NCBI GenBank assembly: GCA_964485405.1
Contig: CAZAJG010000004.1
Span: 1-64,000 of the forward strand
From: CAKZNE01 sp964485405
Lineage (GTDB): Bacteria > Bacteroidota > Bacteroidia > Flavobacteriales > Schleiferiaceae
Length of the DNA stretch: 64,000 nt
Direction of reading: 5' to 3'
In this document: one piece after another, positions 16,487 to 23,991 of the stretch
How positions within the stretch are numbered: position 1 is the stretch's first letter
Layout: each line of letters starts with the position of its first letter
Position numbers and translations under genes: made by a program
Notes under the pieces: model-generated
Told to the model about the DNA's origin: nothing
Database searches by the model: none
What the model saw: the letters and a program-made list of their open reading frames with translations, nothing else

Positions 16487-17803
16487 ATGAAAAAGCTAAC
16501 ACTCTTCCTTAGTTTCGGTTTACTCCTATCCTGTGCGGAAAAGAGTGCCGAAGTTGAAGTGGCCACCTACCAAGACTATGAAACGATAGAGCTTCCTTTA
16601 AAAAAGGTGAAAGGCTATGGTACTTTTAGCACTCCTTTTAGTTTTATTCCATGGGGCAACCACTCTCCTACAAGCTCCTGGGGCAAAACCATGGTTTCTG
16701 TAGCAGGTATTCCAGAAGATTGGAAAAATGCTTGTGTGCAGCAAATTTGGTTTGATGCCCGGCAATTTGTGTATCAAAACTATAAAGGTGGAACCATAAC
16801 GGAAGAGCGATTTAATGATCTTACCGAAGCCTGGAATATAGATTTGAGTTCACGCGCTTTCTCTGATTCGGCTATCAAGTGTTTTACGCATATAGTGATG
16901 CACAAAAATGAAGATGGTAGTGTTGAATACAAACTAGATACAGACAATGATAGAGATTTTAGCAACAATGAAACCTTTACCGCCTATCTAATGGAAGATT
17001 GGAGTAAGGTGGATTCCTTAGTGCAAAACCCACATCACTTGCAATACGAAACCTACCATCATAAAGTGGTAGAGCCTGCAGAAATAGACATTCTTATTGT
17101 ACAGAACATCAGTAGCAATTTGATGTATAATTTCCCAAGTTATTCAGAAGTAGAATTATTAGACAAAACCATTCAGATTACCAGTGGGTTTGAGTGTATG
17201 TATGAATCTCAATGCGGTTTACGGATAGCCGATACTGCCAACAACACCAATACAGAGAATATTGAGAAGAATGAGTATTTGAGAGTGGATAGTCTTATCC
17301 TTCAAAATTTAGGGGTTAATGTAGATAATCAAACACTTATGCTCCGTAAAATGCCTTCAGACACCGTATTATTCTCTACCCAAGTGGGACTTTATGCTAA
17401 GCCCTTTGAAGTGATGAAATTTAGAAATGCAGAAAAGGTGAGCTTAAGCGATTATAGTGGAAAATATCTGTACTTGGAATTTTGGGGAACCTGGTGCGCT
17501 CCTTGTGTGGAGGAAATTCCAAACCTTAAAACGGCCTATTCTTCTATAGATACTAGTAAAATCCAGTTTTTAGGGATTGCCAGAAACGATTCTGCCCCCT
17601 TACAGGATATGATAGCAGAAAAGGGAATTAACTGGCCACAGGTGCAGATTTCTAGAGAAAAAGGTATCATAGATGATTATGGCATTACAGGCTACCCTAC
17701 TTCCTTTTTAATAGATGGGGATGGAGTGATAGTAGCTAAAAACTTAAGAGGCGAAAATCTTCTGGATACCCTCAACCATTACCTTGCACCGGGCTTGGAG
17801 TAG
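16487..17803 (+). CDS. TlpA-like thioredoxin lipoprotein
   Basis: A 438-residue protein. A lipoprotein signal peptide has its lipobox LLLSC with Cys16. Residues 20-300 form a large N-terminal region with no recognised domain. The C-terminal 130 residues are a TlpA/ResA-type thioredoxin: YLEFWGTWCAPCVEEIPNLK with the WCxxC active site at about 336-339, then QFLGIARND, and GITGYPTSFLIDGDG with the cis-proline. Such proteins reduce disulfides in the periplasm and act in cytochrome c maturation or nutrient-linked redox functions in Bacteroidota. The tail of a second copy lies downstream at about 17975-18055. Confidence 0.85.
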   Translation: MKKLTLFLSFGLLLSCAEKSAEVEVATYQDYETIELPLKKVKGYGTFSTPFSFIPWGNHSPTSSWGKTMVSVAGIPEDWKNACVQQIWFDARQFVYQNYKGGTITEERFNDLTEAWNIDLSSRAFSDSAIKCFTHIVMHKNEDGSVEYKLDTDNDRDFSNNETFTAYLMEDWSKVDSLVQNPHHLQYETYHHKVVEPAEIDILIVQNISSNLMYNFPSYSEVELLDKTIQITSGFECMYESQCGLRIADTANNTNTENIEKNEYLRVDSLILQNLGVNVDNQTLMLRKMPSDTVLFSTQVGLYAKPFEVMKFRNAEKVSLSDYSGKYLYLEFWGTWCAPCVEEIPNLKTAYSSIDTSKIQFLGIARNDSAPLQDMIAEKGINWPQVQISREKGIIDDYGITGYPTSFLIDGDGVIVAKNLRGENLLDTLNHYLAPGLE

Positions 17804-17826
17804 ATTCTATGGCGTATTATTTTATT

Positions 17827-17858
17827 ATCCATTTTGTTTATATATAAACAAAATGGAT
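17827..17858. repeat. Perfect 32-bp palindrome
   Basis: A fully symmetrical 32-bp sequence, with half-site ATCCATTTTGTTTATA, lies 23 bases after the TlpA-like stop codon. It could fold as a 14-bp stem with a small loop and act as a transcript end, although no T run follows on the plus strand. Alternatively it is a protein-binding site. Confidence 0.8.
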
Positions 17859-17974
17859 ACCCTTCCTACACCTCCATTCTTTCTAGCCTTGTTTCCATGC
17901 ATAAAGCTTCGGAGCTTCCTTTATTGAACTACTCTGGCACATTTATAGATAATCTGAACGCATAACGCTATATT

Positions 17975-18055
17975 GAAATGGCTTTCGCTTCAAGAATAGT
18001 TGTAGCAGAGAAACTGAGGGGAGCCATTTTGATGGATACCTTAACCATTATTTAG
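17975..18055 (+). pseudogene. Decayed C-terminal remnant of a second TlpA-like gene
   Basis: The frame reads VVAEKLRGAILMDTLTII and stops at 18053-18055. This parallels the end of the intact upstream protein (VIVAKNLRGENLLDTLNHYL) at about 10 of 18 positions, and the DNA is also similar. No thioredoxin active site remains. It looks like the leftover of a tandem duplication. Confidence 0.5.
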
Positions 18056-18069
18056 ACTGTACACCTAAA

Positions 18070-18816
18070 TTGAAAACACCGAACTGCCCACATGCGTTTA
18101 GCTTACTTATGCTCTTCTTCACTTTGGGGATGACTCATCTCCTTCATGCTCAAGATCGCCCTAATTTTCCGGTGGAATATACCGAGCAGGCCTATAGTTC
18201 TACGGTTACCTTTAAGAAAACCTCCCTCCCCATTGATATTGAAGACACATTGATAGAAAACCATCTTTACATCGGCTACGTTTACTGGGGCGGTTTTAAA
18301 CACAGTACTTGTTTGCTTGTTAGCGAAGGGCAACATTGGCGGATTTTTCAATTGCATGAGGAACATCTCGAATATTCGATTGAATTTGTGGATCTAAAAC
18401 CAAGCTCCGATTTAGAGCTCTTATTGACCTACACCTATGGAAGCGGAAGAAGCGGTTGGCAATCTGGCTACGCCCAAATAGACTGGGGCGTAATGCTGGT
18501 GGACCTAAGAAGCTTTACAAAGGTGTTTAACTGGGAAAACATAAAATGCTATACCTTTTGGCAGAATGATTTGGAGGAGGATAAGGAGGATCCCGATCAA
18601 CCCATAAAAATTGTAGGCGGCTCGGGCGAAAAGGAGTTGGGAACTGAATTGAGGATAGAAGTATCCCCAGGGCAACTCAAAATAAGGGAGGTTTTAGCCG
18701 ATTGCGCCTCTGAGTTTACCCTAACGGAAGCGGAACGAAACGCAGAATTGGAACGTCTGAAAAAGCTAGATTCTGTTGTATATACTTGGGATGGAGAAAT
18801 GTTACAACGCAAGTAA
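18070..18816 (+). CDS. Secreted hypothetical protein
   Basis: A 248-residue protein. The start is taken as TTG at 18070 because it gives a complete signal peptide (basic MKTPNCPHAF, hydrophobic core, cut near LLHAQD). An internal ATG would leave a shorter signal. The mature protein is beta-rich with no known domain. DLKPSSDLELLLTYTYGSG and GYAQIDWGVMLVDLRSF resemble FG-GAP or beta-propeller-like descriptors of periplasmic proteins, without certainty. A lysine-rich helix (EAERNAELERLKKLD) lies near the end. Confidence 0.55.
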   Translation: MKTPNCPHAFSLLMLFFTLGMTHLLHAQDRPNFPVEYTEQAYSSTVTFKKTSLPIDIEDTLIENHLYIGYVYWGGFKHSTCLLVSEGQHWRIFQLHEEHLEYSIEFVDLKPSSDLELLLTYTYGSGRSGWQSGYAQIDWGVMLVDLRSFTKVFNWENIKCYTFWQNDLEEDKEDPDQPIKIVGGSGEKELGTELRIEVSPGQLKIREVLADCASEFTLTEAERNAELERLKKLDSVVYTWDGEMLQRK

Positions 18817-18857
18817 ACACAAACACTTTAAAACAAAAGGCTGAAGTTTTATCCCTT

Positions 18858-19346
18858 CTACGTAATCTGTCTTTTTAAAGCATTTTCATAACCTTCTACC
18901 AAAACTTTTAAACCTTCTGAAGTTTCTTGTGGAGCTATTGTAATTTCGAGTTTGGTTCTGTTCTTTTTGGGCTTACTGAAAAGCCCACTACTGCCACCTT
19001 TGGCAAAGTTTAGTTGAATTTCGCCTTTTACAATCTCCATATCAAACTCTGCCGTTACCACTGCTTTTTCTACTTGCGACATATGCAAAGGAACCAGCGT
19101 AATTAAAGGAACCTGAACTTCTGTGTTTACCACACCATCGGGTGTAGGTGTGGGATATTCTAAGATCACAGTTTTAGGATCCAAAATCGTTTTCTTCACC
19201 ATATCGCCACTCTCCTCATCTTTCACCTCTTTTTCTACCTCGTTGAAGTACTTATCTAAAAGTCCAACGTTTTTATCCATGAGCGAATCACTGGCATTGA
19301 TAATGGCATCGTGAATAGCGGTTACAAAAGCTTTAAAATTTATCAT
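18858..19346 (-). CDS. DUF2589 protein (third in cluster)
   Basis: A 162-residue protein. The pattern MINFKAFVTAIHDAIINASDS, then EYPTPTPDGVVNTEVQVPLITLVPL, a VVTAEFDMEIVKGEIQL strand pair and the closing LKVLVEGYENALK helix fits DUF2589. The family has an N-terminal helix, a conserved VPLxTLVPL beta region and a C-terminal PEGL-type helix, with no known function. It follows the 141-residue gene by 10 bases and is last in the cluster. Confidence 0.75.
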   Translation of the reverse strand: MINFKAFVTAIHDAIINASDSLMDKNVGLLDKYFNEVEKEVKDEESGDMVKKTILDPKTVILEYPTPTPDGVVNTEVQVPLITLVPLHMSQVEKAVVTAEFDMEIVKGEIQLNFAKGGSSGLFSKPKKNRTKLEITIAPQETSEGLKVLVEGYENALKRQIT

Positions 19347-19356
19347 AATGTATAAT

Positions 19357-19782
19357 CTATCGATTATTGAGTTCTGTGCATAAATCCAACATACTGGTTA
19401 AATTGTTGGGCGAAAAAGACGAATGAGCATTTACATATACGTTTATCTCCTGTCCGTCAAACTTGGTTTGTTTCTGAATTCTCCTGCCTTCAGCATTTAA
19501 GTTATTTTCTGTGGTGGTGTAATGGATTTGTTTAGCGGCATAAATGGCATTATCCAAAGGCGATCTGCGTAGTGGCTTTTTGGTTAATAAACTAAACTCT
19601 AAATCCGATAAAGGAACGGGAGTAATTGACTTGGTAGCCTTTTTATTCTTTCGTGCTGCAATCTTCTTAAAGCTAAAAAAAGAGGTTTCCTTATTTTTTT
19701 TAGGACGTAAAGCTTCTTTTCCTTCATCGGAAGTGCTTTTAACACCTAAAAAGGCTTTTAAACCGGCTCTAAAATTCAGCAT
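19357..19782 (-). CDS. Hypothetical basic protein of the DUF2589 cluster
   Basis: A 141-residue protein, strongly basic in its first half (KEALRPKKNKETSFFSFKKIAARKNKK). It has the segments SDLEFSLLTKKPLRRSPLDNAIYAAKQI and INVYVNAHSSFSPNNLTSMLDLCTEL. It has no family that I recognise, but its MLNFRAGLKAFLG start echoes the opening of the DUF2589 proteins. It lies between the zinc ribbon gene and the third DUF2589 gene, with 10 bases to the latter. Confidence 0.6.
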   Translation of the reverse strand: MLNFRAGLKAFLGVKSTSDEGKEALRPKKNKETSFFSFKKIAARKNKKATKSITPVPLSDLEFSLLTKKPLRRSPLDNAIYAAKQIHYTTTENNLNAEGRRIQKQTKFDGQEINVYVNAHSSFSPNNLTSMLDLCTELNNR

Positions 19783-19815
19783 ACATCTGTTCCTGTAGAT
19801 CTAGGGTTTTACACC

Positions 19816-20016
19816 TTACTTCTTACCCATCTTCTCTTTGAGCTCATCAAACTTGTCCATCGTTTCCTGCACAGCAGGCTTACTTTGCTCTGCTAAACCA
19901 ATAGCAGCCTGGCAATTGGGGCAAGAAAACTGAACACCAAGTAGCAATTGCTTGGTATCAAAAGGAATTTTTGTTTCACAAACAGGACAAGGAATCGTTT
20001 GATCTGTATTAATCAT
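19816..20016 (-). CDS. Small zinc-ribbon protein
   Basis: A 66-residue protein with two zinc knuckles, CPVC (about 10-13) and CPNC (about 32-35), around a strand LLLGVQFS, and a helical, lysine-rich tail (DKFDELKEKMGKK). The ribbon may bind protein or nucleic acid. It starts six bases after the second DUF2589 gene, so the two are likely cotranslated and functionally linked. Confidence 0.7.
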   Translation of the reverse strand: MINTDQTIPCPVCETKIPFDTKQLLLGVQFSCPNCQAAIGLAEQSKPAVQETMDKFDELKEKMGKK

Positions 20017-20022
20017 GAGTGT

Positions 20023-20640
20023 CTATTTTTTGGGATTTTCTATTTGTTTATCTTCTTTGGGAATAGGCTGAATGGATTTGGTATATAAATCTAAAATAGC
20101 CAACACACCAACAGGTAAAGGCAACGGACCAGCATTAATGTTTACCTTCAACTTGCTACTCTCTTGTCGGTTGTTCTTGTTGCTATTGCTCGGATCGGTT
20201 GAGCTTCTACAAATCCGTCCGTTAAGTTGTGCCTGTTTATCTATTATACCGTGATTCGAATCATAAGAAGTAACGGAAGTTATTTCCATGTCAAAATCAA
20301 CCGTTACCTTATCAATCACCAAAGAGTTTAAGGGAACCAAGCACAATAAAGGAACGCTAAAAGTCATTTCCACCAAATTGATATAATCCGGATCGTCCGG
20401 CTTTTTATCGGGGTTGACAACTCCACGCCTCATCGACATTTCAACCATTACCGGCTCATAGGAAGTATCTGAATCCTCTTTTTTTTGATTGAAGCAATAG
20501 TCGAGCAAAAAGCGGGTTTGGCCAGTAACCATAAAAACATTGGCCTTAGAAGCTGCTACTAGAGGTGCACTTATAATAGATTCAATATTTAACTCCTTAT
20601 TAAAGTTAGGGTTAAAGGATTGATTGGATGGTTCTGGCAT
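20023..20640 (-). CDS. DUF2589 protein (second in cluster)
   Basis: A 205-residue protein. NIESIISAPLVAASKANVFM followed by QTRFLLDYCF parallels the 256-residue neighbour, and FSVPLLCLVPLNSLVIDKVTVDFDMEI is the DUF2589 core. The C-terminus has LKVNINAGPLPLPVGVLAILD. It lacks the Ala/Pro/Thr inserts of the neighbour, so the two look like paralogues diverged in their loops. A terminator at 20667-20697 separates them, suggesting different expression levels. Confidence 0.75.
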   Translation of the reverse strand: MPEPSNQSFNPNFNKELNIESIISAPLVAASKANVFMVTGQTRFLLDYCFNQKKEDSDTSYEPVMVEMSMRRGVVNPDKKPDDPDYINLVEMTFSVPLLCLVPLNSLVIDKVTVDFDMEITSVTSYDSNHGIIDKQAQLNGRICRSSTDPSNSNKNNRQESSKLKVNINAGPLPLPVGVLAILDLYTKSIQPIPKEDKQIENPKK

Positions 20641-20666
20641 AATGAAAGACTAAAAGATCGTTTTAC

Positions 20667-20697
20667 GAAAAAAAGTTAGTGCTCGAAAGCACTAACT
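20667..20697 (-). terminator. Hairpin terminator inside the DUF2589 cluster
   Basis: AGTTAGTGCT (20674-20683) and AGCACTAACT (20688-20697) form a perfect 10-bp stem with a 4-base loop. On the minus strand the stem is followed by seven T. It should end or attenuate transcripts from the 256-residue gene before the 205-residue gene. Confidence 0.85.
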
Positions 20698-20754
20698 CTT
20701 CAATTGTATCTACAGTTGTTTTTTAAACTGTTCTAAACCAATACTTCTTCCCTA

Positions 20755-21525
20755 TTAGCTTTCTGTAAGCGTTATAGGCTGAATAGATTGGGTAAAGGCC
20801 TCAATAATAGTATTTACTCCCTTTGGAAGTGGCAATTGCCCGGCATGTACATTTACGGTATACTTGGCCGAATTGCTCTTTTGATAATGAGTATTGTGCG
20901 TAGAGGAGTCTTTAGAATCGTAACTCGCACTACCTTTTACGGTTACGGAAAAAGGACCCCATCCCGCTTTCGCTTCAAAGCTACCTTCAGATTTTACTTG
21001 CTTTTCAGAAGTTTTAGATTCCTCTTCAGAGAAACTGGATTTCACTTCCATTTCAAAGCTGATGTCAACCGTTTCTACCGCCAAAGAATTTAGAGGTACG
21101 ATGGTAAGCATGGGTAAATTAAACTCTGTTTTTACCGTTTGAATGATGGCAGCTGTTGCCGGTGTTGCGGGTACTGGTGGAGTTGCGGTTGGGTCTCCTG
21201 CTGTAGCCGGTGTTCCTGGAGTTATTACACCACGGCTTAAGGTCATTACAATCATAACCGGAGCGTAGTTATTATGCGCTGGAATAGCAGGAGTTCCTAT
21301 AACTTCTGCTGTTGGAGGTGTAGTTGTAGGATCTGCAGGCACTGGCGCTACAGCAGCTTGATCGCCCACTGGAGTAACCGTAAAACAGGTATCCAACATA
21401 AATTTTGTTTGCGTAACGGCCATAGCCGCATTGGCATTGGCTGCCGCATTAAGAGGTCCACCAATAAGGGACTCCATAGGTAGGCCCGAAAATTCTTGGG
21501 CCATAGATAATAATCCTGATTCCAT
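20755..21525 (-). CDS. DUF2589 protein with Ala/Pro/Thr-rich inserts (first in cluster)
   Basis: A 256-residue protein. The N-terminal GLPMESLIGGPLNAAANANA and QTKFMLDTCFTV are followed by two low-complexity Ala/Pro/Thr inserts (about 55-80 and 100-130), then FNLPMLTIVPLNSLAVETVDISFEM, a charged SFSEEESKTSEKQVKSEGSF stretch and LPLPKGVNTIIEAFTQSI. The core matches DUF2589. The inserts contain short direct repeats of a PATP/TPPT type and may be length-variable. It is the first gene of the cluster, behind a long AT-rich leader. Confidence 0.75.
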   Translation of the reverse strand: MESGLLSMAQEFSGLPMESLIGGPLNAAANANAAMAVTQTKFMLDTCFTVTPVGDQAAVAPVPADPTTTPPTAEVIGTPAIPAHNNYAPVMIVMTLSRGVITPGTPATAGDPTATPPVPATPATAAIIQTVKTEFNLPMLTIVPLNSLAVETVDISFEMEVKSSFSEEESKTSEKQVKSEGSFEAKAGWGPFSVTVKGSASYDSKDSSTHNTHYQKSNSAKYTVNVHAGQLPLPKGVNTIIEAFTQSIQPITLTES

Positions 21526-22251
21526 ACTTAAATGATTTTTAATTTAAAAAAGTTTCATGCCTTGGTATTCATTTAATTGATGCCCTCCTAAAAGAGACCA
21601 ACCAATGTGAATTTATGAGGTAGAGCTATAAAATCACAAAAGCGCGGAGCTGGTGGTAATTAAAAAAATATTAGTGCATTGGAAAAGTATAAAAAAAATT
21701 CGAATTCTATCCATTTTGGGCTGGCCCTAACCTAAGACTAACTCTTTAAAAAGATGGTGTCAATTTCGGTGATTTTACACTAAAATCTACAGAGATATGC
21801 ATCGAAAGATTTAAGGTGGAGATGGATGAAACCCTGGCTGTAAAATCATTCATCCCATAAAAATTTTGCTCTTTATAAAATCAAAGCGTAAAAGCAAAAA
21901 CTGTTATTTACCAACAAGTTGAATCTGCTCTTTATCCCAGCAAAACCCCTAGAATCGAACAGGAAAAATTCATTTTGATTTTAGCAAAAGCTTCGATTGG
22001 TTTTATCATTTATACACTTCTTGAAGTTCTAGTGGTGCACGTAAATTCACTCGGGCTTTAACCCCATTGATTTTGGGACAGAGTAAAAAATTCACTAACT
22101 CATAGTGAATACTTAAATTATTTAAAACTCTATAAATCAGAATTTAAAAAGCACGGTCGTTCAACTACTTTTTTGATATCCTTTTTCGAAATGATTTTTT
22201 TTTGATTTTTTAATAAAAAATGGATTTCAGTTCCATTTAAGCCGCAAAGTT
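21526..22251. other. Long AT-rich intergenic region
   Basis: 726 bases without a supportable gene on either strand. It should contain the promoter of the DUF2589 cluster and the transcript end of HMG-CoA reductase, but I see no clear hairpin with T run, no convincing TAnnTTTG element and no long repeat. Confidence 0.5.
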
Positions 22252-23799
22252 TTATAGGTCTCGGTTCTTCCCGTAATTCTCATGTGCCGCCACCCAGTCT
22301 AACGAAGAGATAGCTGCGCCTAAAGAAAGCTCGCCTGCCAACACCACCCCAGCAATTATTTCTGCTAACTTTTTAGCCTTACCAGTACCATAACAATCCA
22401 GCATTTGCAAACACGTTTTTTGAGTAGGCAAGCCTGTTCCCCCGCCTACCGTACCAACAATTAGAGAAGGTAAGGTTATGGAAGTGTGTAAATCGCCATT
22501 GGGCGTTAAATCCACATTCAAAAAAGCAGAAGTAGATTCCGAAAGGTTAGCTACATCTTGTCCTAAAGCGATAAATAGGGCCGCTAAAGCATTTGCCGAA
22601 TGCAAACCGTTATTGCTTACACCCGCCATCATTCCACCTAGAGCGGCTACTCTGGAATGATTGTGAAGTTGCTCTGCTTCTACTCCAAAGTGCTTAATCA
22701 GCAAATCATTGGGAATAGTGGCTTCTGCTACCACTCTTTTTCCTCTGGAGTGTAATGAATTGATAAACGAATGCTTTTTATCTGTAGCCATATTGGATTC
22801 TAAATAGAAATTCTGAATGCCCTCAAAGCTTTCCAGAATCCATTGACAGATAGCAAAAGCAGCTTTGTTTGCCATATTTTGCCCTGTAGCATCGCCTGTA
22901 AAAAAGTTGAAGCGTAAAAAAACGTTTCTTCCTGTTTGGTATACTTCGGTTTGAAGGTACTTTAGGTGGTTGGAAGTAGATTCTGCATGTTCTTTAAAGT
23001 TGGAATCCTTTGTTTTTACCCAATCGGCAAATTTGGCGGCCGTTTGTATGTCACCAAAAATAAAAACAGGAGCCCGTTGCATACTGTCGCTAATTACTTG
23101 GCAACTTACCCCTCCTACTTCATTCATCAACTTAATGCCTTTGTTGTAAGAAGCTACCAATGTACCTTCTGTGGTAGCCAAAGGAATTAAGAATTCTCCT
23201 TGTGCATATTCGCCCTTAATTTTAATGGGACCTGCTATCCCCATCGGAACTTGAGCAAATCCTGTAAGGTGCTCAATATTCCCTTTAAACGCTGTTTTAT
23301 CTTGTGGTTCTTCGTGTAGCGCTTGCGTGTTGGCTGTGGTTACTTTTTCCACAAAATCTCTCCGCAATTGCATGGCTTCATTGCTATAGTCATTTTCCAT
23401 TCTTGGAATACGATTTTCTCTTTCCTCCACTTCTGGATTAATGGAATCGGTAACCGCAAAACTGAGCTTGCCAAATGGAGCGGTATCAAACTTAAAACCT
23501 ACATCCAATTTAGCTTCACCGTTTAAAGGCTTTTTTACATGAACCATAAAGCTTTCGCCCAACTTCAACGCAAAACCTTTGTTTTGAGCAATGTCTTTCA
23601 CTGTTTTATCTCCGTCCCCTAAATCAATAGATATGAGGTCCATAGGTACTTTATCGCCATCAATCTCCAAATGAATCAGTTCTTTGAACTGTACATCCAT
23701 TAAGCGGTTTTTGATGTTAAAAGATAGCCCTTCGGTATGTTTTATAAGACTCCCTCTCGTATAGAGTTTTTTAAGTAAAGACTTGGGTATGAAATTCAT
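22252..23799 (-). CDS. hmgA: Hydroxymethylglutaryl-CoA reductase
   Basis: A 515-residue enzyme that reduces HMG-CoA to mevalonate, the committed step of the mevalonate route to isoprenoids. Signatures are present: HLTGFAQVPMGIAGP, PLATTEGTLVASYNKG with catalytic Glu211, FFTGDATGQNM, SNMATDKKHS with the catalytic Lys at 341 or 342, GQD with Asp415, GTVGGGTGLPTQ and the C-terminal WVAAHENYGKNR with His506. The tetrad is complete. An N-terminal region of about 165 residues precedes the catalytic core; it is beta-rich with no membrane helix. No other mevalonate gene is adjacent. Confidence 0.93.
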   Translation of the reverse strand: MNFIPKSLLKKLYTRGSLIKHTEGLSFNIKNRLMDVQFKELIHLEIDGDKVPMDLISIDLGDGDKTVKDIAQNKGFALKLGESFMVHVKKPLNGEAKLDVGFKFDTAPFGKLSFAVTDSINPEVEERENRIPRMENDYSNEAMQLRRDFVEKVTTANTQALHEEPQDKTAFKGNIEHLTGFAQVPMGIAGPIKIKGEYAQGEFLIPLATTEGTLVASYNKGIKLMNEVGGVSCQVISDSMQRAPVFIFGDIQTAAKFADWVKTKDSNFKEHAESTSNHLKYLQTEVYQTGRNVFLRFNFFTGDATGQNMANKAAFAICQWILESFEGIQNFYLESNMATDKKHSFINSLHSRGKRVVAEATIPNDLLIKHFGVEAEQLHNHSRVAALGGMMAGVSNNGLHSANALAALFIALGQDVANLSESTSAFLNVDLTPNGDLHTSITLPSLIVGTVGGGTGLPTQKTCLQMLDCYGTGKAKKLAEIIAGVVLAGELSLGAAISSLDWVAAHENYGKNRDL

Positions 23800-23950
23800 G
23801 CGTTCGGTTTATGCCTTGAAAAGCGATGTCTTTTTCAGAAATCTGTATTTCCAGCCTGCAAACCTAACATTACTTCTGGTTAGATCAACTTTTTTGTGTG
23901 AAACAAAAGTAGGATAGTGGGTATTGAAGAGGTGCAACTCCGTTTTTTAT

Positions 23951-23981
23951 AAAAAGAGACCGCCCTAACCTGGGCAGCCTC
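23951..23981 (-). terminator. Terminator of the T9SS giant gene
   Basis: On the minus strand GAGGCTGCCC pairs with GGGCGGTCTC (8 of 10, with G-U pairs for the rest) around a 6-base loop, followed by TTTTT. It lies 10 bases after the stop codon at 23992. Confidence 0.75.
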
Positions 23982-23991
23982 CTTATTCATT

